DNA of 64,000 nt from Amycolatopsis sp. EV170708-02-1 (GCF_022479115.1 NZ_CP092497.1:4588001-4652000); one strand, 5' to 3'; shown: positions 45,427 to 53,397, numbered from the stretch's first letter. Notes: a model not told the origin generated them from the sequence alone. Made by a program: numbers and translations.

Positions 45427-46159
45427 GTGCGCTCTGCTCGGCGTGCCTTGGGTGCGGTGGCTTTGGCGCTGACGTTCGTCGTCGACGCTTCCGGGGTGTC
45501 GGTGGCTGCGGAACCCGCCGCGGTGTCGGGGGAGGCGCCCGCGGTGGTCGCGGCGTTTGGCCGCGGCGGGGAATTCCGGCAAATCGGTGGTGGTGCCTGA
45601 GGAAACCACCGAGTACGCCGAGGTTTTCGCCAATCCGGATGGCACGGTGACCCGCCGGGAGAGCTTCGATCCTCAACGGGTGCGGCGCGGTGATGCGTGG
45701 GTTCCGATAGACCTCACGATGGTCGCGCGCCCTGACGGCACCATCGGCCCGAAGGCGGCGATCGTCGATGTGCGCGTAGCCGATGGCGGCGAGGGCGAGC
45801 TACCGGCCACCGCGAGAAACACGCCGATACTGGTGCACAACGCGAACCAGGATGACATTTGCGACCTAACGCTCGGCCCAAGTCTCCGGGGACAACGTGC
45901 TGATGGAGTGGCTGCCGAGCGAGGGGACAAGGTTCTGCCGCACGAACAGAAGATGGTCAACGAGTCCGGCGACCGCAACGGCTGCTTCACTTGCAAAGCA
46001 GGACAATCTGGCTATCGTGACGGCCACTGGACCGGGGACCACAACCCGCCTAATCGGCTGGCACCGAACGGTCCGTGGACGCTCTACCCGCATTGCAAGG
46101 ATTGTTCCCGCAGGCAAGGAGGAATTGTGAACGGTTTGCGACAGGACTGGTACAAGTGA
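45427..46159 (+). CDS. Secreted polymorphic toxin, shortened and frameshifted, with HNH-like C-terminal domain
   Basis: GTG 45427 follows GGGAGGAAG and starts a signal peptide (MRSARRALGAVALALTFVVD ... AAEP). The frame changes at about 45545-45560. It then continues VVVPEETTEYAEVFANPDGT, RRGDAWVPIDLTMVARPDG and IGPKAAIVDV, the usual N-terminal region of giant RHS-type toxins, and goes directly to TPILVHNAN, the pre-toxin border. The C-terminus has CFTCKAGQSGY, DGHWTGDHNPPNRLAP and LYPHCKDCSRRQGG: two CxxC pairs and GDH, like a zinc-stabilised HNH nuclease. The RHS repeats, normally more than 1000 residues, are absent. It overlaps the following gene. Confidence 0.65.
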
Positions 46160-46581
46160 ACATCGATTCGGCAATGATCGAGGAATACGGTGACCGACTC
46201 TATGGGGCAGGACTTGCCCGCTTCGATCATGGACTGCTCGTGGTCGCGGCACCGGACAGTCACGACGATCATGCAGGTTGGGATCCCGCTGCGCAGAGCG
46301 TGCACGGCGGGCCCGACTCGGTTTTCGTAGCGGTGCAGCAGTCTGCCAGTGGGCCGGTTGGTGTTGTATGCGTAGAGGCGCCGGCGGACGCCCGGCAACT
46401 GAACTTGCTGTTCGACGGCGAAATCCACCTGTCAAAGGCGTCTCTTGCGATCTATGACCCAAATCGGCAATTGAGCCTTCAAGTGCCAGTGGAGCGTGAG
46501 CGTAATAAGATAACAATCTATGGTGACCATCCGGACGAATCGACGGAGGTTATTATAGTTCTCGGCGCATTGCCCGAATGA
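46156..46581 (+). CDS. Candidate immunity protein
   Basis: A 141-aa protein starting at GTG 46156, overlapping the toxin stop by GTGA. It is acidic and beta-rich: DHGLLVVAAPDSHDDHAGWD, DSVFVAVQQSASGPVGVVCV, RQLNLLFDGEIHLSKASLAI, KITIYGDHPDESTEVIIVLG. Position, size and acidity fit an inhibitor of the preceding nuclease-like domain. It may be remotely like ComJ-type nuclease inhibitors, but this is only an impression. No known family is claimed. Confidence 0.6.
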   Translation: MNIDSAMIEEYGDRLYGAGLARFDHGLLVVAAPDSHDDHAGWDPAAQSVHGGPDSVFVAVQQSASGPVGVVCVEAPADARQLNLLFDGEIHLSKASLAIYDPNRQLSLQVPVERERNKITIYGDHPDESTEVIIVLGALPE

Positions 46582-46683
46582 CTGAGGTATATCTTATTTT
46601 TCGGGTTGAAACGATTTCGTGAATTAGGTTGACGCTTTGCGTGCGTGATCGTCGTTCGCCCACGCCGGCCGTGTTGACGGAGC

Positions 46684-46992
46684 TTGCGGATCCATAGGTT
46701 CTTTGCACGTGCGAACGAGGCTGTTCCCCGTGCAGAACGGGAGGCCGCCGCGGTCCAAGCCGAAGCACTGCGCGCCCGCGCCTCCGTCGAAGAGGCCGCC
46801 GCTGCTGAGGCCAGGGCTGCAGAGAACGTGCGTGATGCGGCCAGCCTCGCACAGCAGGCAGCTGTGGAAGCAGCGATCACCTTGGATGCTGCCCCCGATA
46901 TGGGCAGACACGCAGCGGCATTCGGCCCAGGGCTCAAACCGGCGTTGACCTGCACAAAGCGGCAGGATTTGCCATTCAATGACACTGGCTGA
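46684..46992 (+). CDS. Ala-rich coiled-coil fragment (doubtful)
   Basis: A 102-codon frame from a TTG, rich in Ala/Glu/Arg (RAEREAAAVQAEALRARASV) and predicted as one long helix. It has no ribosome-binding site and ends 18 bp before the right attachment repeat. It could be the remainder of a longer coiled-coil protein or a chance frame. Confidence 0.25.
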   Translation: MRIHRFFARANEAVPRAEREAAAVQAEALRARASVEEAAAAEARAAENVRDAASLAQQAAVEAAITLDAAPDMGRHAAAFGPGLKPALTCTKRQDLPFNDTG

Positions 46993-47009
46993 CATGCCGG
47001 AGTTGCGGT

Positions 47010-47055
47010 CTCATGATCCCTTGGCCGTCGGTTCGAGCCCGACCCGGCCCACCAC
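47010..47055 (+). repeat. Right attachment repeat (tRNA 3'-half copy)
   Basis: Begins CTCATGATCCC and ends with the CCACC of the tRNA 3' end. Only the anticodon-loop to CCA part is present, with no acceptor 5' strand or D-arm, so it is not a functional tRNA. Confidence 0.85.
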
Positions 47056-47057
47056 GA

Positions 47058-47074
47058 CTGTCCGATGAGGACAG
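47058..47074 (+). terminator. Short hairpin beyond the right attachment repeat
   Basis: CTGTCC-GATGA-GGACAG lies 3 bp after the right repeat. It may be the original terminator of the tRNA gene, displaced 5.4 kb by the insertion. Confidence 0.4.
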
Positions 47075-47105
47075 ACGGGCCCGGCCGGGCTCGCCCGCGA
47101 GAAGA

Positions 47106-48719
47106 CTAGAACGGCCAGTCCGCGTCCCGCCCCGCTTCCAGGAGCGGAATCATCGTGAAAGCGGCGTCGGTCAGGCCGCCGAAGGTGTGCCGGTTACCGC
47201 GCCCGGACGCCGAGTGCCCGCGCTCGTAGCCCGCGAGGTTCCACGTGTACAACGCCGTGTCCTTCGGCACGGCCTGGTCGACGTTGCCGGACGAGTGCTG
47301 CTCGTCGGTCAGGATCACCACCCGGTCGTGATGGCCGGGACGCAGGTGACGCTGGACCGCGCCGACGGTGTCGGTGCCCGCGCCGATGAAGTAGCCGCCG
47401 TTCTTCCACCGGTCGAGCCCGCGCAGCAGCGACTCGCCGACGGGCAGCTCGAACGCCTTCGAACCGGTGCCGCCGTAGTAGCCGTTCGAGAACGACACGA
47501 CATCCGCCGACTCGCAGCGGGCGGCGAGCGCGATCCCGAAGATCGCGGCCGCGTCCCAGCGCATGAGCGTGCCGTCCTTGCTGAACCCCGCGTTCATCGA
47601 ACCCGAGGTGTCGACGAGGATCAGCGTCCGCCCGGCGAGCCGCGGCACGTTCGCCAACGACTCGGCGATCGCCTTTTCCAGTGCGTACGACCAGCGAAGC
47701 GAAGGCGCCGCGCGATACGCGGAAAGGAACCTCATCGGGAACTGCCGCGACTTCGCGACCTGCTCCGGATCGGCCAGCCGCGCCGCCACGCCCTCGGCGA
47801 CCTCGTCGGACACTCCGGCCTCGTCGAAGTTCCGGAGGTTCCGCAGCAGCGCCATGTAGCCCATGGACGGGATCACGGCCTCCCAGGCGCGCGCGTCCAT
47901 CGGGCCCTGGAGCCAGCCGGCCAGGGACTCCCACGTCATGCCCGCCCGCCGCAGAACGGACCGTGCGGAATCGGGGTGGCTGAAGAGATCGCGCCGCTTC
48001 TCCTTGTCCCACGCCATGAGTTCGGCGCGGGCGCCGAGGACCTCCAGTTCGGCGGGGATCTCACGGCCGGGGTTGAACCGGACGTCGACGATGTGCTTGA
48101 ACAGGGCGTCCTGCGCCGGGTCCTTCGGATCCGGGTGGGCCAAGCCGAGGACGTCCGCGAACCGGAAGGCACGCGCGTCGGAGTCCCACTTGAGGAACGA
48201 CTTCTCGTGAAAGAGCCGGACGGCCGCGTCGGCGATGCCGCGCTTGAGCGGCTTCGGGATCTTCCTGCCGTACAGCGAAGTCCAGTACGCGAGCAGTTCG
48301 CCGGGTTCGTCGGCGCGCTGGAGCACCGAGCCGACGACGGCACGGTTGGTGAGGCCGGCGTCGGTCGGCGGCGTGGCCGTGCCGGCAAGGCGGGCGCGGA
48401 CGTATTCGGCGGCGCCGACGAGCGCGGCGGTCCGCATGTTCGCGTCCGTGCGGAGCCAGCGCAGGAACCGCGCGGTCCATTCCGGGTCGGCGAGCGCCGT
48501 CTCCTGGACGAGGCCGGCGTACCGCGTGTCACGCTTCTCGCCGGTCTCGTAGAAGGTGTTCTCGCCGACCATGTTGGTGACGGCGAGCAGGAACAGCTCG
48601 GACTTGGTGTCCCGCGCGTAGCCGTCCCCACCTTCGTGGGTGACGCCGCCGGGGGTCGGCTCACCGACGATCGGTGAGCTGGTCGCCGGCCGGGTGCCGG
48701 CGGTGTTGAACTTCGACAC
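47106..48719 (-). CDS. rsr: TROVE-domain RNA-binding protein (Ro60 homologue, Rsr)
   Basis: A 537-aa protein starting at GTG 48719 (MSKFNTAGTRP). The helical-repeat TROVE ring spans about 20-370 (TKSELFLLAVTNMVGENTFY, RYAGLVQETALADPEWTARF, LRWLRTDANMRTAALVGAAE, PKPLKRGIADAAVRLF). The von Willebrand A domain has a MIDAS motif, LILVDTSGSMNAG, with later Thr and Asp residues (GAGTDTVG, VVILTDEQHSSG). Ro60 rings bind misfolded RNAs and Y RNAs and partner with exoribonucleases in RNA quality control. Two Y-RNA-like units lie just upstream on the same strand, strongly supporting the call. Confidence 0.93.
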   Translation of the reverse strand: MSKFNTAGTRPATSSPIVGEPTPGGVTHEGGDGYARDTKSELFLLAVTNMVGENTFYETGEKRDTRYAGLVQETALADPEWTARFLRWLRTDANMRTAALVGAAEYVRARLAGTATPPTDAGLTNRAVVGSVLQRADEPGELLAYWTSLYGRKIPKPLKRGIADAAVRLFHEKSFLKWDSDARAFRFADVLGLAHPDPKDPAQDALFKHIVDVRFNPGREIPAELEVLGARAELMAWDKEKRRDLFSHPDSARSVLRRAGMTWESLAGWLQGPMDARAWEAVIPSMGYMALLRNLRNFDEAGVSDEVAEGVAARLADPEQVAKSRQFPMRFLSAYRAAPSLRWSYALEKAIAESLANVPRLAGRTLILVDTSGSMNAGFSKDGTLMRWDAAAIFGIALAARCESADVVSFSNGYYGGTGSKAFELPVGESLLRGLDRWKNGGYFIGAGTDTVGAVQRHLRPGHHDRVVILTDEQHSSGNVDQAVPKDTALYTWNLAGYERGHSASGRGNRHTFGGLTDAAFTMIPLLEAGRDADWPF

Positions 48720-48762
48720 CCTCGACCTCGTTTCGTTCGAGGGGAGCCGTGATTCCGGATGA

Positions 48763-48893
48763 GGCCCGAGAAAAAGTCGGTGACGGTGCTTGTCCATTGC
48801 TCTGCCGACTGAGCTACCGGCGGATGACCGCCGGGCGGGGCTCGAACCCGCGACCCATGGGTAAAAGGAAGTATCCGTCGCCTGCGCACCGGG
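48763..48893 (-). ncRNA. YrlA-like Y RNA with permuted tRNA mimic
   Basis: On the minus strand the ends CGGTGCGCAGGCGACGG and CCGTCACCG pair in two blocks with a bulged 5' strand, the layout of the Ro-binding Y stem. Inside is a T-arm-like hairpin (48836-48852, GCGGGTTCGAGCCCCGC), then CCGGCGG-TCATC-CCGCCGG, an acceptor-like helix closed by a loop, then TA and a D-arm-like hairpin (48799-48814, GCTCAGTCGGCAGAGC). The order T-arm, acceptor, D-arm is that of a permuted tRNA, as described for bacterial YrlA RNAs. Ends are approximate; a T-run (CTTTTTCTC) follows the stem. Confidence 0.75.
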
Positions 48894-48911
48894 CACATCT
48901 GAAATTGTGGC

Positions 48912-48976
48912 TCCCGAGAAAAGAACCGGTGACGGTGGCCTGTGAAAGAGGAAGTAGCCGTTACCTGCGCACCGGG
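48912..48976 (-). ncRNA. Second, shorter Y-RNA-like unit (YrlB-like)
   Basis: It shares both ends with the neighbouring unit: 5' CGGTGCGCAGG-T-AACGG-CTACTTCC and 3' CCACCGTCACCG followed by T-rich TTCTTTTCTCGGG. The middle is only about 20 nt and has no tRNA-like arms. Tandem arrangement with the long form upstream of rsr recalls enterobacterial yrlA/yrlB pairs. Ends are approximate. Confidence 0.6.
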
Positions 48977-49039
48977 AGTGCTCGCTGAACCTAACAGAGT
49001 GCTCGTGCGCCCGTCTCCGGAATTAACCGGTCCGCCGCC

Positions 49040-49318
49040 TCAGAAGCGGGGAAGCTCCAGCAGGTTGTTCTTCCAGATCCCGTCCGCGCGCGTGCGGAGG
49101 AACTTCGGGCCGAAGGTCGGCTTGATGATCTCCACGGCCACCCGGTGGATCCCCTCGTCCACGTAGGCCTTCCCGTCGTCGTCCTCGAGCCACGCCACGA
49201 TCGCCGAAACGAAGCTCTCGCCGGTCTCGCCGCTGCCGGGGTTGATCCAGCGGAGTTTCGTGATGCTTTCGTGGAACTTCCCACCTTCGAGCCGCGCTGC
49301 GATGATCTTGATGGCCAT
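49040..49318 (-). CDS. DUF3892 family protein
   Basis: A 92-aa protein from ATG 49318 behind GAGGTAG. The sequence AIKIIAARLEGGKFHESITK, LRWINPGSGETGESF, IVAWLEDDDGKAYVDEG and VAVEIIKPTFGPKFLRTRAD matches the DUF3892 pattern. Function is unknown. It is the first element of the minus-strand series DUF3892, short Y RNA, long Y RNA, rsr, so it may be co-transcribed with them. Confidence 0.82.
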   Translation of the reverse strand: MAIKIIAARLEGGKFHESITKLRWINPGSGETGESFVSAIVAWLEDDDGKAYVDEGIHRVAVEIIKPTFGPKFLRTRADGIWKNNLLELPRF

Positions 49319-49538
49319 GGTGCTACCTCTTCGGCTGGATGCCCTCGAAGCGAACAGGGGTAAAGCGGTACTCGCCACCTGCCCGCACCCCGTTACGCCG
49401 TCCGGTCGCCGTGCCTCGAACGTTACGAGTTCGAGCGCCGGGCGTCGTTCTGAGTCAGATGACGCAGACCGCGCGTGGTCCGCCATGTCACTGTCCTCGC
49501 GCCGCCGGGAATGCCGGGCGGCGGAGAGGGGAACGGAC

Positions 49539-50108
49539 ATGTGCGCTGTCCACAAGAAATCGGCCATGGCGGGAATCGCGCTGGCCGCGGCGGTCCTGGC
49601 CGGCTGCGCGCCGGATCCGGCACCGGCGGCCCAGCAGGCGGCGCCGTCGCCGTCCGCGAGGGATTCGGCCGCGGCGGTGGCCTGGATGAACGGCTTCTGC
49701 GGCGCGGTCAAGGACTTCATCGACGGCAACAACAAGATGCCGTCGGCGAGCGGGGAGACCGTGGCGGCCGTCAAGAAGAGCACGAGCGACCAGCTCGGGC
49801 ATTACGCGGCGATTCTGACCAAGACGGTCGACGCTCTCGGTGCGCTGCCCACCGCGCCGGTCCCGGCCGGGGACGCGGCGAAGCGGGAGTTCCTCGCGAA
49901 GTACACCTCGGCGCGCGACAAGACCGTGACAGCGAAGGCGGGTCTGGACGCGGCGGGCAAGAACGACACCGTCGCGCAAGGCCGCGCTGTCGACGGGCTC
50001 ATCGCCGCCCAGAAGGACACGCACGGCGCGCTCGACCCGGTCGCGGCCGTTCTGGGCGCTCCCGAGCTGAAGACGGCCGCCGCGACCGCGGAACGGTGCC
50101 GCCCCTGA
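49539..50108 (+). CDS. Hypothetical lipoprotein
   Basis: A 189-aa protein from ATG 49539 behind AGAGGGGA. Signal sequence with lipobox VLAGCAPDP. The mature part is helical, with two Cys that may pair (MNGFCGAVKDFIDG and the terminal ERCRP), resembling small actinobacterial lipoproteins with a four-helix bundle. Function unknown; convergent with the sigma factor gene. Confidence 0.78.
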   Translation: MCAVHKKSAMAGIALAAAVLAGCAPDPAPAAQQAAPSPSARDSAAAVAWMNGFCGAVKDFIDGNNKMPSASGETVAAVKKSTSDQLGHYAAILTKTVDALGALPTAPVPAGDAAKREFLAKYTSARDKTVTAKAGLDAAGKNDTVAQGRAVDGLIAAQKDTHGALDPVAAVLGAPELKTAAATAERCRP

Positions 50109-50121
50109 GCCGCTGCCGTCT

Positions 50122-51305
50122 TCACTCGTCGGCGAGGATCTTCCGCAAGCGCGTCAAGGCCCGGTGCTGCGCCACCCGCACGGCACCGGCCGTCGAACCG
50201 ACCACACCGGCGGTCTCCTCCGCCGACAGGCCCACGACGATCCGCAACACGACGATCTCCCGCTGCTTGTCGGGCAGGATCCGCAGCAGTTCGCCCATCC
50301 GGTCGCTCAACTCGTTGTGCAGCGCGTGCTGTTCGGGGCCTGCCGAATCCGAGATCCCGTCGGGGACCTCCGCGACCGGCTCGGTGCGGTTGCGGGCGGC
50401 GGCACGGCGGGCGTCGGCGACCTTGTGCTGGGCGATGCCGTAGACGAAGGCGAGGAACGGCCGCCCCCGTTCGCGATAGGTCGGCAGCGCGCGGAGGATC
50501 GCCACGCAGACCTCCTGCGCGACGTCGTCCGCCGAGGCGTAGGTCCGCTCCTGTCTGCCGATCCGCGACCGGCAGTACCGGATCACGAGCGGGCGGACGG
50601 TGGTCAGCAGCTGGTTCAGCGCGCGCGGGTCGCCTTTCCCGGCGGCCGCGACGGGTTCGTCGAGGGTGTACCACTGCGACGGCGTCACCTGCTCGGGTTC
50701 CGACTCGGCCGGGGTCCCGGGCGCCACCAAGGCGAGTTCCCTGACCATCGCGCGGTTCTTGATCCGGGCGAGGGTGTCTTCGGCGTCCAGCCCCATCCGC
50801 AAGGCGTCGAGGAAGGCGGCGTTGGCGCTGTCCAGCCGGTCGGCGAAGCCTGGATCGTGGTCCGCCAGCCGGCCCCGCGCGTGGCGCAGGGTCGCGCCGA
50901 CCGCCTCGTCCGCGATCCCGAGCAGCCCGGCGATCTCCGGCGCCGAATAGCCGTCCATCGTCCAGGCCATGGCGAGTTGCTGGCGTTTCGGCAGGCTCCC
51001 CAGCATCGTCAGGACGGCCGACGCCTCGTCGGCGAGCGCGATGAGCTTGTCCTCCCGGCCGGCGTCGGCGGAGGCCCAATCGGCCCCGACCGCGGTCTGT
51101 TCCTTCGCCCTGCGGTGCCCGACCCGGCGGACCCACGCTTTCGGCTGGGTGATGCCCTGCCAGTCTTCGTAGGCGTTGAGCATCGCCTCCGCGGCCGCGT
51201 CGCGCGCGGGGCCAGCGCGAAGCCCGCCTTGCACAGGAAGCCGGTGAGCAGCGGAAATTCGGCGTGGAAGAACTCGTCGAACCCGTCGTGGCCCATCACC
51301 CGCAC
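50122..51305 (-). CDS. Two-part sigma factor: ECF-like half fused to SigD/ShbA-like half, frameshifted
   Basis: The C-terminal ~190 residues match SigD/ShbA: LNQLLTTVRPLVIRYCRSRI, TYASADDVAQEVCVAILRAL, PTYRERGRPFLAFVYGIAQH and SAEETAGVVGSTAGAVRVAQ. In the same open frame upstream is a second sigma-like segment: AEAMLNAYEDWQGITQPKAW, SLPKRQQLAMAWTMDGYSAP, EIAGLLGIADEAVGATLRHA. Its start (GTG 51305 or ATG 51296: MGHDGFDEFFHAEFPLLTGF) is in another frame. One base is missing in the G/C run near 51206-51210; adding it restores ALAPARDAAAEAML. ShbA directs expression of the primary sigma factor HrdB in Streptomyces. The N-terminal half may be a separate sigma fused by loss of a stop. Confidence 0.75.
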
Positions 51306-51457
51306 TCACCGCTCTCAGCCGCCTGACGCGAATGCCCTCACAGGACAGGTGCAGTGAGCGGGGCGCTGAGTGTAACGATTCGGTCAAGGTGATGTTTGCG
51401 GTGCGTACCCGGCCGGATACCCGGAAGTCGTTTGACGGGGAAGGGAAAATCGAAAAA

Positions 51458-51468
51458 AAGGAGGTGAT
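51458..51468 (+). promoter_or_regulatory. Exceptionally strong Shine-Dalgarno sequence
   Basis: AAGGAGGTGAT, 11 nt fully complementary to the 16S rRNA 3' end, lies 6 nt before the WhiB-like gene's ATG 51475, far stronger than other sites in the window. It decides this start over the ATG at 51481. Confidence 0.75.
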
Positions 51469-51474
51469 AGGAAA

Positions 51475-51726
51475 ATGGAAATGAGGATGGCGGGTGACCT
51501 GAGTGAGGCCGCTTGCCGCGGTGAGGATCCCGAACTGTTCTTCCCGGTCACCGAAACCGGTCCCGGCGCACGTCAGGCTGCCAGGGCGAAGGCCGTCTGC
51601 GCGCGGTGCCCGGCCGTCTCGGCCTGCCTGGCCTACGCCGTGGACAACGGATTGGCCCACGGCGTTTTCGGCGGGCTGACCGGCAGTGAACGGCGCCACT
51701 TGATTCGTGTCGGCAATGCTGCTTGA
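51475..51726 (+). CDS. WhiB-family iron-sulfur transcriptional regulator
   Basis: An 83-aa WhiB-like protein with the four cluster Cys: Cys14 (AACRGEDPELFFP), and the CxxC and third-region Cys in AVCARCPAVSACLAYAVDNG, followed by GVFGGLTGSERR, the variant GVWGG turn. It binds a [4Fe-4S] cluster and usually region 4 of the primary sigma factor. It diverges from the SigD/ShbA-like sigma gene, 170 bp away. The basic AT-hook tail of larger WhiB proteins is absent. Confidence 0.92.
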   Translation: MEMRMAGDLSEAACRGEDPELFFPVTETGPGARQAARAKAVCARCPAVSACLAYAVDNGLAHGVFGGLTGSERRHLIRVGNAA

Positions 51727-51787
51727 AGCCGCCTGAAACCATTTGATCGCGTTCATCGAATTTCCACCGTGTTCTTCGTGCGCGCGA

Positions 51788-51820
51788 AAAGAGGGGCCCG
51801 GTTCCGCGAACCGGGCCCCT
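51788..51820. terminator. Bidirectional hairpin terminator
   Basis: Perfect 15-bp arms (51788-51802 AGAGGGGCCCGGTTC, 51806-51820 GAACCGGGCCCCTCT) with a CGC loop between the convergent WhiB and MFS genes. Confidence 0.85.
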
Positions 51821-51832
51821 CTGTCGTGGCGA

Positions 51833-53397
51833 TCAGGCGACGGCGGATTCCTCGGCCAGCCGCTCGTTGCCCGACTGGGTCTTGAGCGGCTTGTGCTTGA
51901 GGAAGGCGACGGCGACGATCACCAGGAGCGCGATCGGCGCGCTGATCAGGAACAACTCGCTGGTCGCCTCCCCGTAGGCCTCACGGACGACGTTCGCGAC
52001 CGGCTCGGGCAGCGTGGCGATGTTCGGCACCGCGCCGCCTTCGCCGCCCCCGGGCAGCGGCCCGAGCTTCTCGCTCATCAGCGCCAGCACCCGGTTCGCG
52101 AGCACCGCGCCCAGCGCGCTCACCCCGATCGAGCCGCCGAGGCTGCGGAAGAACGACAGCGTCGAGGTCGCCGTGCCGAGGTCGTGCGCGTCGACGTCGT
52201 TCTGCGACACCAGCACGAGATTCTGCATCAGCATGCCGACGCCGACACCCAGCAGCACCATGTACGCGCCGAGGACGACGAGGTTCGTCTTCGCGTCGAT
52301 GGTGCCCAGCAGCGCCAGGCCCGCGGTCATCAGCGTCGCGCCCAGCAGCAGGTGGCTCTTCCACTTGCCGGTGCGGCTGATCAGCTGACCCGACACCGTG
52401 GACGACACGAGGATGCCGAAGATCATCGGCAGGCTCAGCAATCCGGCCACCGTCGGCGACTTGCCGAGCGACAGCTGGAAGTACTGCGACAGGAACACCG
52501 TCCCGCCGAACATCGCGACACCGACGAGGAAGCTCGCGAGGGTGGTCAGGGTGACCGTGTGATTGCGGAACAGGGTCAGCGGCAGGATCGGCTCGGCCAC
52601 CTTCGACTCGACGTAGACGGCGAGGGCGAGGATGACCACGCCGGCCGTCACCAGGCCGACCGTCCACCACGAGCCCCAGGCGAACTGGTGCCCGGCCAGC
52701 GACGACCAGACCAGCAGCGTCGAGACACCGGCCATGATCAGGAACGCGCCGAGGTAGTCGACCTTCACGTCACGCCGGATCGTCGGCAGGTTCAGGGTTC
52801 GCTGCAGCAGCAGGATCGCCGCGACCGCGAACGGCACTCCGAGGAAGAAGCACCAGCGCCAGCCGAGCCACGACGTGTCCACCATGACGCCGCCGATCAG
52901 CGGGCCGGCGATGGTCCCGACGGCGAACACGGCACCGAAGATCCCGAATACTTCCCGAGTTCACGCGGCGAGACGATGGCCGCCATGATCACCTGCGCGA
53001 GCGCGGTGAGCCCGCCCGCGCCGATGCCCTGCGCGACCCGGCTGCCGATCAGGAGCTCGATGTTGCCGGCGAACCCGGCGACCAGCGAACCGATCACGAA
53101 CAGCCCGAGCGAGAGCTGGATCAGCAGCTTCTTGTTGTACAGATCGGAAAGCTTGCCCCAGAGCGGCACCGTCGCGGTCATCGCGAGCAGTTCGGTGGTG
53201 ACCACCCAGGTGTAGGAGGCCTGCGAGCCGCCGAGTTCGGAGACGATACGCGGCAACGCGTTCGCGACCACCGTCGAGGCGAGGATGGCGACGAACATGC
53301 CCATCATCAGCCCCGACATCGCTTCGAGGACCTGTTTGCGGCCCATCGAGCCCGCCGGGGCCTCCGGTTCTCGTGGTTCGGTCATGGATACGGACAT
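51833..53397 (-). CDS. EmrB/QacA-type (DHA2, 14-TM) MFS drug exporter, frameshifted
   Basis: From ATG 53397 the first part reads MGMFVAILASTVVANALPRI, SYTWVVTTELLAMTATVPLW, GKLSDLYNKK and RVAQGIGAGGLTALAQVIMA to SPRELGKYSG. The rest is in another frame: FAVGTIAGPLIGGVMVDTSW, LGWRWCFFLGVPF and on to the C-terminus at 51833. One base is missing near 52944 (TCGGGATC where TCGGGGATC is expected). The repaired protein, about 521 aa, is full length. A TetR gene directly upstream on the same strand is the likely regulator. Confidence 0.88.

Larger units (their letters stand above)
41565..47055. mobile_element. Genomic island integrated in the CAT-anticodon tRNA gene
   Basis: A 46-bp direct repeat (41565-41610 and 47010-47055; 45 of 46 identical) made of the tRNA 3' half bounds 5.4 kb. 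Actinomycete integrative elements of the pSAM2/pMEA type use tRNA 3' ends in this way. The content (hydrolase-AAA+ fusion, regulator fragments, toxin and candidate immunity gene) differs from the flanking metabolic genes and is more AT-rich in places. No integrase, replication or transfer gene was found, so this is a relic or a non-autonomous cargo island. Confidence 0.8.

Noticed and set aside
47010..47055. A second tRNA gene
   Set aside because: Only the anticodon-loop-to-CCA half is present; it is the right attachment copy of the island.
48799..48852. A possible ordinary tRNA on the minus strand
   Set aside because: The T-arm lies 5' of the D-arm and the acceptor-like helix is closed by a loop, with no anticodon arm; it fits a Y RNA tRNA mimic instead.
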